A DNA stretch of 40,973 nt from assembly GCA_902764145.1 (NCBI GenBank), contig CACWUS010000012.1, positions 1-40,973 of the forward strand, given 5' to 3'. Positions 7,078 through 16,432 of this stretch are shown here, in pieces. The notes beneath the pieces were generated by a model. It was not told the DNA's origin. It saw only the letters and a program-made list of their open reading frames with translations, and ran no database searches. The position numbers and the translations under genes were made by a program. How positions within the stretch are numbered: position 1 is the stretch's first letter; each line of letters begins with the position of its first letter. The stretch is from an uncultured Erysipelotrichaceae bacterium. Lineage in GTDB: Bacteria > Bacillota_I > Bacilli_A > RF39 > UBA660.

Positions 7078-8038
7078 TTGTAATAAGTGCTTCTATTGTA
7101 ACTTTCTTATCTAATGTTTTACCATAAATCATTATATCTATTAATCTATAATAATCATCTATATTAATAGTAGTATTTTCATACCATGCATCTATATTTT
7201 TATATCTTTCTACTAGAGTAGTTAAATTTTGAATTGTAGTATCTGGAAATTCATTGATAATTGCTTTAGCAATTGTTTTTGAATCATTTTTATGAACAAA
7301 TTTTAATCCTTTATTTAAAGCTTTATTAAATTTTTTAAGTTTGTCTTTATTATTATTTATGAAATCTTCTTTAGCATAGAATGTAGTATATGGAACATTA
7401 CCTGTTATATTACCAAGTGATGAAAGAACACATCCATATTTTTGTTTTTCTATGCTTGTTGCATTTGGTTCAAATAAATTAACAAAATCTCCTTCACGCG
7501 CTATAAAAGCTCCAGTTAATCCAGCAAATTCTACACTAGTATCTATTTTTATATCATTTTCACTAACATTAGATTCTTTTAATGCATATTTAAACATTAA
7601 TAGAGGCATGCCTCCACTTCTTCCTGCTAGAATTTTTTTACCAGTTAAGTCTTTCATTTCAAATCTATCTTTATATTTACAATCTCCAACTATAAATTGT
7701 CCATCTTTTTTAGTAAGTGAAGCAAAAGTAATTAATTTTTCTTTTGAGTTTTTATATACATATATAGTTGCTTCTGGTCCAGAAAATCCTATTTGTGAAT
7801 CTCCTGATAATACTGAAGTAGCAACTTTATCTGCTCCTGGGGTTAGAATTACTTCAACATCTAATCCTTCATCTTTAAAATATCCATTTTCTATTGCTAC
7901 ATACCAAGGGGCGTAGAATACTGAATGAGTAACTTCTGATACAACTAGTTTATTATCTTTATTTGTTTTTCTTGTTGAAATAAATATCAAAAATATAATA
8001 ATAAATATTGTTAATAAAGTAATAGCAATTCTTTTCAT
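7064..8038 (-). CDS. NMT1/THI5-like ABC substrate-binding protein
   Basis: A 324-aa binding protein. I chose the ATG at 8038 because GAGAGG lies about 6 bases upstream; the ATG at 8059 has no such site. An N-terminal hydrophobic helix (about 4-22) anchors or exports it; there is no lipobox Cys. The mature start VVSEVTHSVFYAPWYVAIE, then GYFKDEGLDVEV and SGDSQIGFSGPEA, are typical of the NMT1/THI5-like class (thiamine pyrimidine, sulfonate, nitrate, taurine and riboflavin importers). It is the first gene of a three-gene operon. The ligand cannot be told from sequence, and no riboswitch is visible upstream. Confidence 0.88.
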   Translation of the reverse strand: MKRIAITLLTIFIIIFLIFISTRKTNKDNKLVVSEVTHSVFYAPWYVAIENGYFKDEGLDVEVILTPGADKVATSVLSGDSQIGFSGPEATIYVYKNSKEKLITFASLTKKDGQFIVGDCKYKDRFEMKDLTGKKILAGRSGGMPLLMFKYALKESNVSENDIKIDTSVEFAGLTGAFIAREGDFVNLFEPNATSIEKQKYGCVLSSLGNITGNVPYTTFYAKEDFINNNKDKLKKFNKALNKGLKFVHKNDSKTIAKAIINEFPDTTIQNLTTLVERYKNIDAWYENTTINIDDYYRLIDIMIYGKTLDKKVTIEALITNEFN

Positions 8039-8101
8039 TTCTTTCCTCTCTTTCTTCATAGTATTATATTCTAATACATATTAAAAAGTGATTTTATTAG
8101 A

Positions 8102-8130
8102 TTGTACTTCAATTATTAAAATGATATAAT
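8102..8130 (+). promoter_or_regulatory. Promoter of the potABCD operon
   Basis: TTGTAC at 8102-8107 and a perfect TATAAT at 8125-8130 are 17 bases apart, with TG at 8122-8123. It lies 28 bases upstream of the potA start. Confidence 0.7.
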
Positions 8131-8158
8131 AATTTTATAATAGGGGAAAGTGATATAT

Positions 8159-9226
8159 ATGAAAGATAATGTAATTGTAAAATTAGAGAATGTTAGTAAA
8201 AAATTTGATGATAAATATGTAATCAAAAATTTTTCATTAGATATATATGAAGGTGAGTTTATTACATTATTAGGATCTTCTGGTTGTGGTAAAACTACTG
8301 TATTAAGGATGATATCTGGCCTTGAGAATGTTACTAGTGGGAAAGTGTATATTGATTCTAAAGATGTTACAAACGTTGATGCTACTAAAAGAGAAGTAAA
8401 TACTATTTTTCAAAATTTTGCTTTATTTCCTAAAATGACTGTTAAAGAAAATGTAGCTTTTGGTTTAAGAATGAAAAAAGTGGAAGAAAAAGAAATTGAA
8501 AAGAAGGTTTCTTTTGCTATAGATTTAGTAAAACTTAAAGGATATGAAAATAGATATCCACATGATTTATCTGGTGGGCAACAGCAAAGAGTTGCAATAG
8601 CTAGAGGAATAGTAATGAATCCTAAAGTATTACTTCTTGATGAATCTTTGTGTTCTTTGGATTTAAAACTTAGAAAAAGCATGCAAATTGAACTAAAAAA
8701 ATTACAAAAAAAACTTGGGATAACATTTATATATGTTACACATGCACAAGATGAAGCACTTAGTATGAGTGATAGAATTGCAATTATTAATAAAGGAGAT
8801 ATTGTTCAATTAGATACTCCAGAAAACATATATAATCATCCTAAAAATGTATTTGTTGCTGATTTTATTGGAGAAGCAAATATAATACCAGCTAAAGTTA
8901 TTAAAAAAATAGATGGTGGAATAAATGTTAAAATGTTAGAAAACTTTTTAATAGATATAAAAACAGAAGAAGAATTTGAAAAAGGTGAAGATATAAAGGT
9001 TGTTGTAAGACCTGAAGATATAGCTGTTAGTAAAAATGAACTTGTTGGTTCAATTAAGGGGGTAATTATTGATTCTACATATAGTGGTAATTCAACAAAT
9101 TTAATAATTGACATACCAGGGGATTTTGATATTAAGGTATCAACAACTGATGAATCTAAATTTAGAGAAAATGAGAATGTTTATATAAAATTTGATAGTA
9201 ATAAGATTGTACCATTAAGGAAATAA
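8159..9226 (+). CDS. potA: Spermidine/putrescine ABC transporter ATPase
   Basis: A 355-aa ATPase. I chose the ATG at 8159, 8 bases after GGGGAAAG; a GTG at 8150 overlaps that site. Walker A is GSSGCGKTT, the signature LSGGQQQR, and the switch His is in VTHAQDEAL. The C-terminal 110 residues form the TOBE/OB regulatory domain (VVVRPEDIAVS). Walker B reads VLLLDESLCSLDLKLR: Ser replaces the usual Pro after the catalytic Glu, a mild deviation. It is followed by both permeases and the binding protein. It should drive import of spermidine, putrescine or a close relative such as agmatine; the neighbouring agmatine pathway favours a polyamine of that kind. Confidence 0.93.
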   Translation: MKDNVIVKLENVSKKFDDKYVIKNFSLDIYEGEFITLLGSSGCGKTTVLRMISGLENVTSGKVYIDSKDVTNVDATKREVNTIFQNFALFPKMTVKENVAFGLRMKKVEEKEIEKKVSFAIDLVKLKGYENRYPHDLSGGQQQRVAIARGIVMNPKVLLLDESLCSLDLKLRKSMQIELKKLQKKLGITFIYVTHAQDEALSMSDRIAIINKGDIVQLDTPENIYNHPKNVFVADFIGEANIIPAKVIKKIDGGINVKMLENFLIDIKTEEEFEKGEDIKVVVRPEDIAVSKNELVGSIKGVIIDSTYSGNSTNLIIDIPGDFDIKVSTTDESKFRENENVYIKFDSNKIVPLRK

Positions 9227-9228
9227 GA

Positions 9229-10083
9229 ATGAAAAATAACAAAATATTTAAAACAATTTTTACATTACCTATATTAGTATATACTTTTATACTAATTGTT
9301 TTACCATTGTTATATATTTTGTTTTTGAGTTTTTGTACAAGTGATTCTTATGGTGGAATTATATATGAATTTACTTTTAGTAATTATATTAAAATATTTG
9401 ATTTAACTTATTTGAAAATATTATTTAAATCTGCTTTAATTGGAGTAATTACTACAATAATATGTATTCTTATTTCATATCCTTTTGCATTAATATTAAG
9501 AAGGAAAAGTGCTCATATACAAAATTTAGTTACTAAATTAATAATGATTCCTTTTTTAACAAATTCTTTAATTAGGACATATGGATGGATTATATTACTT
9601 AGAAAAAATGGAATTATTAATAATGGATTAATCATGGGTGGTCTTACGTCAAGTCCACTTAATCTTATGTATAATAGATTTGGAATAGTAGTAGGTATGG
9701 TTTATACTTTACTTCCTTTTATGTTACTTCCAATTTGCTCTTCAGTATTTGAAATTAATAATGATTTAATAGAGGCTGCTAAGGATTTAGGTGCTAAACC
9801 ATTACAAATATTTAGAAAAATAATTATTCCTGAAACTATTTCAGGTGTATTTAATGGGTCATTAATGGTATTTATTCCAGCAATTGGTTATTTCTTTATA
9901 ACTGATATTCTTGGTGGTGGAAAAATAATGATTATTGGTAATTTAATAAAGAATCAATTTTTAACTGCTAGAAATTGGCCATTTGGATCTGCTATATCAA
10001 TTTTCTTAATAATTATTACATTCTTACTTGTTAAATTATATAAACGTCTTGGTGGTAAAATGGATGATTTAGGAGGGTTCTAA
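9229..10083 (+). CDS. potB: Spermidine/putrescine ABC permease PotB
   Basis: A 284-aa permease with six helices. The EAA loop reads EAAKDLGAKPLQIFRKIIIP. The phrase FLTNSLIRTYGWIILL is characteristic of PotB. It starts 2 bases after the potA stop, and its own stop overlaps the potC start as TAATG. It forms the membrane channel with PotC. Confidence 0.93.
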   Translation: MKNNKIFKTIFTLPILVYTFILIVLPLLYILFLSFCTSDSYGGIIYEFTFSNYIKIFDLTYLKILFKSALIGVITTIICILISYPFALILRRKSAHIQNLVTKLIMIPFLTNSLIRTYGWIILLRKNGIINNGLIMGGLTSSPLNLMYNRFGIVVGMVYTLLPFMLLPICSSVFEINNDLIEAAKDLGAKPLQIFRKIIIPETISGVFNGSLMVFIPAIGYFFITDILGGGKIMIIGNLIKNQFLTARNWPFGSAISIFLIIITFLLVKLYKRLGGKMDDLGGF

Positions 10084-10868
10084 TGAAAGGAAAGTATTCT
10101 AAATTATTATTTATTATATTAGTTTTCATATTCTTATATTTACCAATTGGTGTGTTAATTGCATATTCTTTTAATAGTGGTTCTACAAATTTGATTTTTG
10201 AAGATTTTTCTTTTAAATGGTATCTAAATATCATTAAAAATACTGATTTAGTTAATGCATTTTTAAATACACTTTTAGTAGCCGTAACAAGTACTGTTAT
10301 ATCGACTGTTATTGGTACTATTTCTGCATATGGCTTATATAAGTTTGATTTTCCATTTAAAAAACTTATTAATAGTTTAATATATATACCTATCGTAATA
10401 CCTGAAATAGTATTAGGTATATCTTTGTTATCGGTTTATACATTAATGAAATTAGAACTTAGTATATATTCAATAATTGTTTCACATATTGCATTTTCAA
10501 TACCATATGTGATAGTTAGTGTTAAGACTACATTAACAAGTCAAACTATAACTTATGAAGAAGCTGCTAAGGATTTGGGTGCTAGTAACTATTCAATTTT
10601 TAAGAAAATAATTATGCCAATAATTACTCCTGGAATTGTTAGTGGTGCTACTCTTGTATTTACATTATCTTTAGATGATGTTGTTATTAGTTATTTTACT
10701 GCAGGACCTGGAAGTAATACATTACCTCTTTATATATATTCAATAATGAAAAGTGGAATAACTCCGGATGTTAATGCTTTAACATCAATACTATTATTAG
10801 TAACGTTTGTTATATTAATAACTCTTACAATAGTGCAAAGTAGAAAAATAAGAAAAGAGGCATTATGA
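10083..10868 (+). CDS. potC: Spermidine/putrescine ABC permease PotC
   Basis: A 261-aa permease with six helices. The N-terminal YLPIGVLIAYSFNSG and FSFKWYLNI phrases and the EAA loop EAAKDLGASNYSIFKKIIMP are typical of PotC, as is FTLSLDDVVISYFTAGPG. Start and stop overlap its neighbours by 1 and 4 bases, so it is translationally coupled to potB and potD. Its stop codon is TGA, which helps to show the standard bacterial code. Confidence 0.93.
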   Translation: MKGKYSKLLFIILVFIFLYLPIGVLIAYSFNSGSTNLIFEDFSFKWYLNIIKNTDLVNAFLNTLLVAVTSTVISTVIGTISAYGLYKFDFPFKKLINSLIYIPIVIPEIVLGISLLSVYTLMKLELSIYSIIVSHIAFSIPYVIVSVKTTLTSQTITYEEAAKDLGASNYSIFKKIIMPIITPGIVSGATLVFTLSLDDVVISYFTAGPGSNTLPLYIYSIMKSGITPDVNALTSILLLVTFVILITLTIVQSRKIRKEAL

Positions 10869-11866
10869 AAAAGATAATTATAGTATTTATTGGTATTTTA
10901 TTATTATGTGGATGTAGTAGTAAAAGCTATGAAAATGGTGAGATTAATGTACTTAATTGGTCTTCATATATTCCATATGAAATAATAAGTAATTTTGAAA
11001 AAGAGTACAGTATTAAAGTTAATTATGGTACTTATTCATCTAATGAAGAATTACTTGCTAAAATAGCATCATCTAAAAATGGAACGTATGATCTAATATT
11101 TCCAAGTGATTATATGGTTGAATTAATGATAAGTAGGGATATGCTTGAGAAAATGGATAAGAGTCAAATTGATAATTTTAGTAATATTAATCCAATGTTT
11201 TTAAATCAAAAGTTTGATCCTAATAATGATTATTCGATTCCCTTTTTAGCAGCAACATCAGTAATAGCTGTAAATAGGGATAGAGTTAAAGATGAAATTA
11301 ATAGTTATAATGATTTATTAAATTCCAAATATAAAAATAATATTGTATTATTAGATGATCAAAGAATAGTAATCGGTATGGCTTTACAAGCAAATGGTTT
11401 TGATATGAATAGTACAGATAGTAAAAAATTAGAAATAGCTAAAAAATGGTTGCTAAAACTATATGGTAATGTTAAAGCATTTGATAGTGATAGTCCTAAA
11501 ACTTTCTTAATGACAAATGAAGTAGATATTGGTGTTATATGGAATGCAGAAGCTACACTTGCTCATGAAGATAATAAAAATATTGAAATAATATATCCAA
11601 GTGATGGCTTTGCACTTAGTTTAGACAATTATGTGCTTGTTAAAGGTGCTAAAAACAAAGAGAATGCTTATAAATTTATTAATTATTTATTAAGGCATGA
11701 TATAAACAGAGAAATTACAAATTATTATCCATATTTAAATACAACGATAAGTAATATGAATGTTGATATGAATGATCTTTTTAATATTTTTTTAAATAGT
11801 AGCTATGTAGAAAATATTGGAAGTGATATTTCAAAATACGATAAAATTTGGGCTGAAATAAAATAG
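10865..11866 (+). CDS. potD: Spermidine/putrescine-binding lipoprotein
   Basis: A 333-aa lipoprotein: the signal ends in the lipobox LCGC with C17 as the lipidated residue. The mature start NGEINVLNWSSYIPYEII and the SNEELLAKI phrase are PotD/PotF-like, and DLIFPSDYMV and DVGVIWNAEA-like stretches follow the family. Length is as expected. It delivers the polyamine to PotBC. The spacing to the agmatine genes suggests agmatine, putrescine or spermidine as ligand, but the residues that decide this were not compared. Confidence 0.92.
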   Translation: MKKIIIVFIGILLLCGCSSKSYENGEINVLNWSSYIPYEIISNFEKEYSIKVNYGTYSSNEELLAKIASSKNGTYDLIFPSDYMVELMISRDMLEKMDKSQIDNFSNINPMFLNQKFDPNNDYSIPFLAATSVIAVNRDRVKDEINSYNDLLNSKYKNNIVLLDDQRIVIGMALQANGFDMNSTDSKKLEIAKKWLLKLYGNVKAFDSDSPKTFLMTNEVDIGVIWNAEATLAHEDNKNIEIIYPSDGFALSLDNYVLVKGAKNKENAYKFINYLLRHDINREITNYYPYLNTTISNMNVDMNDLFNIFLNSSYVENIGSDISKYDKIWAEIK

Positions 11867-11897
11867 AAAAAGTGATGGACTTTTTGATATCAAAAAG
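11867..11897 (+). terminator. Two overlapping hairpins between potD and the agmatine genes
   Basis: AAAAAGT (11867-11873) pairs with ACTTTTT (11879-11885). The same T-run is also the left half of an 18-base perfect palindrome (11880-11897) centred on GATATC. Only one can form at a time. The first could be a terminator with a short T-tail; the second could compete with it or serve as an operator. Confidence 0.5.
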
Positions 11898-11910
11898 TTA
11901 TAATTATAAT
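11884..11910 (+). promoter_or_regulatory. Candidate promoter of the agmatine operon
   Basis: Two adjacent TATAAT boxes (11899-11904 and 11905-11910) with a TTGATA at 11884-11889 (15 bases from the second). The palindrome at 11880-11897 overlaps the -35 position, so a repressor could act here. Confidence 0.45.
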
Positions 11911-11943
11911 AGGGCGTATGGTAGACGGAAGGAGGTGAAGTAG

Positions 11944-12918
11944 TTGCAGAAAAACTTTGTTGATACTCAAGATTTTTCAAAAGAAGAATTATTAGCAATG
12001 AAGAATCTAGGAATTAAGATGAAAAAATATCTTAAAGAGGGTAATGTTCTAAATGTTTTATACCATAAAACATTGGGAATGGTTTTTGAACAAAAATCTA
12101 CTCGTACTAGAGTTTCTTTTGAAACAGCTATGACTCAACTAGGTGGTCATGCTCAATATTTAGCTCCTGGTCAAATACAATTAGGTGCTCATGAAAGTTT
12201 ATATGATACTGCTAAAGTATTAGGTAGACTTACAGATATATTGATGGCACGTGTAATTGAACATAAATCTATTACTACACTTGCAGAACATGCTGGTGTT
12301 CCAGTAATAAATGGAATGAGTGATTATAATCACCCTACACAAGAATTAGGAGATTTAATTACTATATTTGAACATAAACCTAAAAACAAGAAATTTGAGG
12401 ATTTAAAGATAGTATTCTTTGGAGATGCTACACAAGTTTGTGCCAGCCTTGCAATGTTAACAACACATTTAGGTGGACATTTTGTGCAATATGGTCCTAA
12501 GGGATTTCAATTAAATAAGCATTTTCAAGATATTTGCAAAAAGAATTGCGAAAAATCTGGTGGAACTTTCTTAATTACTGAAAATGAAGATGAAGCATTA
12601 AAAGATGCAGATTTCATTTATACAGATGTATGGTATGGATTATATGAATCTGAATTACCAGAAGAAGAAAGAATGAAAATATTCTATCCAAAATATCAAG
12701 TTAGTATGGATAAAATTAAAAAAGCTAGTCCTACAGTTAAATTTATGCATTGTCTTCCTGCTACTAGAGGTGAGGAGGTTACTGATGAAGTCATGGACTC
12801 TGAATACTCAGTAGTATTTGATGAAGCAGAAAATAGATTAACTGCTATGAGAGCTATACTTGTTACTTTAATGGGTAAAGAACAAGAAACATTAAGAATT
12901 ATGGAAGGTAAAAAATAA
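11944..12918 (+). CDS. ptcA: Putrescine carbamoyltransferase
   Basis: A 324-aa transcarbamylase. The start is TTG at 11944, set by an almost ideal ribosome site AAGGAGGTGA six bases upstream. Carbamoyl-phosphate binding: STRTR (52-56) and HPTQ (130-133). Two features separate it from ornithine carbamoyltransferase: the substrate loop [10 protein letters not shown] in place of the ornithine SMG loop, and [11 protein letters not shown] (269-279) in place of HCLPAFHD. It splits carbamoylputrescine with phosphate into putrescine and carbamoyl phosphate. First gene of the four-gene agmatine pathway, in the same order as in enterococci. Confidence 0.93.
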   Translation: MQKNFVDTQDFSKEELLAMKNLGIKMKKYLKEGNVLNVLYHKTLGMVFEQKSTRTRVSFETAMTQLGGHAQYLAPGQIQLGAHESLYDTAKVLGRLTDILMARVIEHKSITTLAEHAGVPVINGMSDYNHPTQELGDLITIFEHKPKNKKFEDLKIVFFGDATQVCASLAMLTTHLGGHFVQYGPKGFQLNKHFQDICKKNCEKSGGTFLITENEDEALKDADFIYTDVWYGLYESELPEEERMKIFYPKYQVSMDKIKKASPTVKFMHCLPATRGEEVTDEVMDSEYSVVFDEAENRLTAMRAILVTLMGKEQETLRIMEGKK

Positions 12919-12920
12919 AA

Positions 12921-14318
12921 ATGGAAAAGACAAAGAAAAAATTTAGATTGTTTGATGCCATATTAGGTACAGTTTGCCTTACACTAGTTTGTGAATCAGT
13001 AATGCCTACTGCAGCAATTGGAAATACTCAATATTTTTGGTGGATATTACTATTAGTAGGTTTCTGTTTACCATATGGTATGATTACTGCTGAACTTGGT
13101 ACAACTTATCCAAGTGAAGGTGGTATGTATGATTGGGTAAAAAGAGCATTTGGTCCTAAATGGGCTGGACGTGTTGCTTGGAACTATTGGGTTAACTTCC
13201 CATTATGGATAGCATCACTTGCTGTTGCTCTTACAGATATAGTTGCTGGAATATTTAGTATTGAACTTCCAATTTGGGCACTATTATTAATTCAACTTGC
13301 TTATGTTTGGTTAGTTACATTCCTAGGAACTCAAAGAATTGGTGAAAGTAAAACAATAGTTAATATTGGTACTGCTTTCAAAATTATATTACTTCTTGGA
13401 ATCGGACTTTTAGGTATTTATTCAGTTGTTAAAACTGGACATAGTGCTAATCCTATTACAAGTTTTGGGGATTTATTCCCATCATTAAATTTAGGTGAAT
13501 TATCATTTATCTCAATTATCCTATTCAACTTTATGGGATTTGAAGTTGTTGGTACTTGGGTTGATGATATGGATAATCCTAAAAAACAAATTCCAAAAGC
13601 ATTAATATTCGGTGGATTATTAATGGCTATATTCTATATTCTTCCAGCAACAGGATTTAATATTGCTTTAGATCCAGAAGTTGTTGCAGAATTAGATCCA
13701 GAAAATGTAGTAGAAGTACTTGTTACATTATTTAGTAGTGTAGGTATTGCAGAAGGACTTTCTAATACATTAGTAATAATTGCAGGATTTATGTTTATTT
13801 ATACATTCATTGCAAATATTGCTTCTTGGTCATTTGGAGTTAATGCAGTAGCTAAATATGCTGCAGATGATGGTGGACTTCCTGAAGCATTCAAACCAGT
13901 AAATGAAGAAGGAGTTCCATATAAAGCATCAATTATTAATGGTATTGTTGCTAGTATCATAGTAGTTGGTGGTGTAATTGCTAATTATATTAGTGAAGAT
14001 GCAGGAGCAAACTTTAGTTTATTCTTCTGTCTAAGTTGGATTACATTATTAATTAGTTATATACCAATGTTCTTAGCATTCTTAAAATTAAGAAAAACTG
14101 ATAAAGATGCTAATAGACCATACAAAGTACCTGGTGGTAATTTTGTAATTAAAGTTGCTGCTATAGTACCATTTATTATTTTAGTACTTGGAATTATATT
14201 CACATTATTTGGTGATTTCACAATGGAATATATTATGGATAGTATCCCATTATTTGCCGGAGTAATATTATCATTCATAATGGAAGAAATATTTGTTTCA
14301 AGAATTAAGAAAAATTAA
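12921..14318 (+). CDS. aguD: Agmatine/putrescine antiporter (APC family)
   Basis: A 465-aa amino acid/polyamine transporter with about 12 helices. The start FRLFDAILGTVCLTLVCESVMPTAAIGN and the PSEGGMYDWVKRAFG loop match the APC superfamily branch used for agmatine/putrescine exchange. It starts 2 bases after the ptcA stop, with no strong ribosome site of its own, so coupling is likely. Exchange of incoming agmatine for outgoing putrescine completes the energy-yielding cycle. The substrate is inferred from the operon. Confidence 0.88.
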   Translation: MEKTKKKFRLFDAILGTVCLTLVCESVMPTAAIGNTQYFWWILLLVGFCLPYGMITAELGTTYPSEGGMYDWVKRAFGPKWAGRVAWNYWVNFPLWIASLAVALTDIVAGIFSIELPIWALLLIQLAYVWLVTFLGTQRIGESKTIVNIGTAFKIILLLGIGLLGIYSVVKTGHSANPITSFGDLFPSLNLGELSFISIILFNFMGFEVVGTWVDDMDNPKKQIPKALIFGGLLMAIFYILPATGFNIALDPEVVAELDPENVVEVLVTLFSSVGIAEGLSNTLVIIAGFMFIYTFIANIASWSFGVNAVAKYAADDGGLPEAFKPVNEEGVPYKASIINGIVASIIVVGGVIANYISEDAGANFSLFFCLSWITLLISYIPMFLAFLKLRKTDKDANRPYKVPGGNFVIKVAAIVPFIILVLGIIFTLFGDFTMEYIMDSIPLFAGVILSFIMEEIFVSRIKKN

Positions 14319-14322
14319 AAAA

Positions 14323-14350
14323 TAAGGGGTTTCAATTAAGAAATCCCTTA
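14323..14350 (+). terminator. Intercistronic hairpin between aguD and aguA
   Basis: An 11-bp stem (14323-14333 with 14340-14350, one G-T pair) and a 6-base loop, followed by an AT-rich but not T-only stretch. More likely an mRNA processing or stabilising structure, or a partial attenuator, than a full terminator, since the operon continues. Confidence 0.45.
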
Positions 14351-14379
14351 ATAATTATATTTTGGAAGGAAGGAAAAAA

Positions 14380-15483
14380 ATGAGAAGAATAAAAGACTCA
14401 ACACCAAAAGCTGATGGATTTAGAATGCCTGGTGAATTTGAAGAACAAGATGGCGTATATATGTTATGGCCACAAAGAACAGATAACTGGAGAAATGGTG
14501 CTAAACCTGCTCAAGAAGTATTTGTTAAAGTAGCTAGCACAATTGCTAAATATGAAAAAATGACTATGCTTGTAAATCGTGATCAATATGCTAATGCTAG
14601 AAATATGCTACCAGATAATGTTAGAGTTATTGAACTTTCTAACAATGATTCATGGGCAAGAGATACTGGCGCAACTTTTGTAGTTAATAAAAAAGGAGAA
14701 ATGCGTGGTGTTGATTGGGGATTTAATGCTTATGGTGGATTTTATGATGGAATCTATTTCCCATGGGATTTTGATGAATGCATAGGTCAAAAAATGAGTG
14801 AAATAGAGAGTGTAGATTACTACCAAATTAGAGATTTTGTTTGTGAAGGTGGTTCATTCCATGTTGATGGAGAAGGAACATGTATGGTTACTGAAGAAAC
14901 ATTATTAAGTCCAGGTAGAAATCCAAATTTAAGTAAAAAGCAAATTGAAAAAATATTGAGAGATTACTTAAATGTAGAAAAAGTATTATGGATTCCAAAA
15001 GGTCTATATAATGATGTAGATACTAATGGACATGTAGATAATATTTGTAATTTTGTTCGTCCAGGTGTTGTTGTTCTTGCTTGGAGTGATGATGAAAAAG
15101 ATCCTCAATATAAAATTAGTAGAGAAGATTATGCTTATTTAAGTAGTGTTAAAGATGCAAGAGGACGTAAATTAGAAATTCATAAATTATATTGTCCTAG
15201 TCCTCAATATATTACTGCTGAAGAAAGTGGTGGTATTGATTATGTAGAAGGTACTCTTCCACGTAATGAGGGAGATAGAATGGCAGCATCTTATGTTAAT
15301 TATTTAACAGGAAATGGTTTTATTGCTTTACCAGTATTTAATGATCCAATGGATAAAAAAGCTATTGAGACATTACAAGAATTATATCCTGATAGAAAGA
15401 TCGAACCTATTTATGCAAGAGAAATATTATTAGGTGGAGGAAATATTCACTGTATTACTCAACAGGTTCCTCATAGAAAATGA
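14380..15483 (+). CDS. aguA: Agmatine deiminase
   Basis: A 367-aa enzyme of the guanidino-group-modifying family. I chose the ATG at 14380, behind GGAAGGAAGG; a TTG at 14362 overlaps that site. Active-site residues: H218 and D220 in NGHVDN, and nucleophile C358 in GGGNIHCITQQ close to the end, the expected positions for this family. The opening TPKADGFRMPGEFEEQDGVY and WPQR are diagnostic. It turns agmatine into N-carbamoylputrescine and ammonia. Its TGA stop overlaps the carbamate kinase start as ATGA. Confidence 0.95.
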   Translation: MRRIKDSTPKADGFRMPGEFEEQDGVYMLWPQRTDNWRNGAKPAQEVFVKVASTIAKYEKMTMLVNRDQYANARNMLPDNVRVIELSNNDSWARDTGATFVVNKKGEMRGVDWGFNAYGGFYDGIYFPWDFDECIGQKMSEIESVDYYQIRDFVCEGGSFHVDGEGTCMVTEETLLSPGRNPNLSKKQIEKILRDYLNVEKVLWIPKGLYNDVDTNGHVDNICNFVRPGVVVLAWSDDEKDPQYKISREDYAYLSSVKDARGRKLEIHKLYCPSPQYITAEESGGIDYVEGTLPRNEGDRMAASYVNYLTGNGFIALPVFNDPMDKKAIETLQELYPDRKIEPIYAREILLGGGNIHCITQQVPHRK

Positions 15484-16385
15484 GTAGAATAGTTATTGCT
15501 TTAGGAGGAAATGCTCTTGGTAATACATATTTAGATCAACAAAAACTATTAAAGAAAGCATCTAAAGAATTAATAAAATTATTTAAAGGAAATGAAATAA
15601 TAATAACTCATGGTAATGGTCCACAAGTTGGTATGATTACTAAAGCTTTTGCTAATAATGGCGTAGAAATGCCACTTGATTGTTGTACAGCTATGAGTGA
15701 AGGATACATAGGTTTTCATATTCAAAGAATGCTTAGATATGAACTTTTAAATAAAAATATTGATAGAGATGTAGTAACAATTGTTACTGAAGTATTAGTT
15801 GATCCAAATGATTCATCTTTTCATAAACCTACTAAACCAATTGGTAAGTTTTATACAAAAGAAGAAGCTTTTAAACTTGCTCGTGAGAGTGGAGATACAT
15901 ACGTTGAAGATTCAAATAGAGGATATAGAAAAGTTGTTGCTTCTCCAAAACCAAAAGACATATATAACCTTAATGCTATAGAAAAATTAGTAGCTGATGG
16001 TTCAATTGTAGTTGCTTGCGGAGGAGGAGGAATTCCTGTATTTGATGATTATAAAAATAAAAAAGTTGAGGCTGTAATTGATAAGGATTTAGCTTCATCA
16101 CTACTTGCTGAGAAATTACATGCTGACAAGTTTATAATTTTAACAGCAGTAGATCAAGTATGCATTAATTTTGGAACACCTAAAGAAAAAGCAATTTCAT
16201 ATATTACTACTAAAAAAGCAATTGAATATAGAAAAAGTGGTGAATTTAAAAAAGGTAGTATGTTACCTAAGATAGATGCAGCTATTAGGTTTGTAAATAG
16301 AACAGGTAATGATGCTATAATAACAAGTTTATCAAATATAAAAGGTATTTTAAATAATACTAATATTACAACTATACGTAAATAA
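15480..16385 (+). CDS. arcC: Carbamate kinase
   Basis: A 301-aa kinase. The start RIVIALGGNAL, the THGNGPQVG loop, the central VACGGGGIP and the VIDKDLASSLLA phrase are hallmarks of carbamate kinase. It makes ATP from carbamoyl phosphate and ADP, the last step of agmatine catabolism (also called aguC in that context). Overlap of 4 bases with aguA. A terminator overlaps its stop, so it ends the operon. Confidence 0.94.
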   Translation: MSRIVIALGGNALGNTYLDQQKLLKKASKELIKLFKGNEIIITHGNGPQVGMITKAFANNGVEMPLDCCTAMSEGYIGFHIQRMLRYELLNKNIDRDVVTIVTEVLVDPNDSSFHKPTKPIGKFYTKEEAFKLARESGDTYVEDSNRGYRKVVASPKPKDIYNLNAIEKLVADGSIVVACGGGGIPVFDDYKNKKVEAVIDKDLASSLLAEKLHADKFIILTAVDQVCINFGTPKEKAISYITTKKAIEYRKSGEFKKGSMLPKIDAAIRFVNRTGNDAIITSLSNIKGILNNTNITTIRK

Positions 16386-16415
16386 GAGGAATAACTATTA
16401 TTCTTCTTATTTTTT
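16381..16415 (+). terminator. Terminator of the agmatine operon
   Basis: A 13-bp stem (16381-16393 with 16399-16411, one G-T) overlapping the stop codon of the carbamate kinase gene, followed by a T-run. Confidence 0.75.
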
Positions 16416-16417
16416 AG

Positions 16418-16426
16418 TGTTATAAT
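16418..16426 (+). promoter_or_regulatory. Extended -10 promoter of the YgjV-like gene (likely leaderless)
   Basis: TGTTATAAT, perfect, with only 6 bases to the ATG at 16433 and no ribosome binding site. The mRNA should start at or next to the start codon. Confidence 0.65.
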
Positions 16427-16432
16427 AATTTT

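Noticed and set aside
7452..7916. 154-codon + strand frame
   Set aside because: Lies wholly antisense to the substrate-binding protein gene, has no ribosome site, and its product has no recognisable feature. A shadow frame.
8039..8158. Riboswitch (thiamine or other) between the divergent ABC operons
   Set aside because: The gap is about 120 bases, AT-rich, with no conserved aptamer core that I can recognise.
11944..12918. Ornithine carbamoyltransferase
   Set aside because: The [11 protein letters not shown] and YGLYESE motifs and the agmatine operon point to putrescine carbamoyltransferase.
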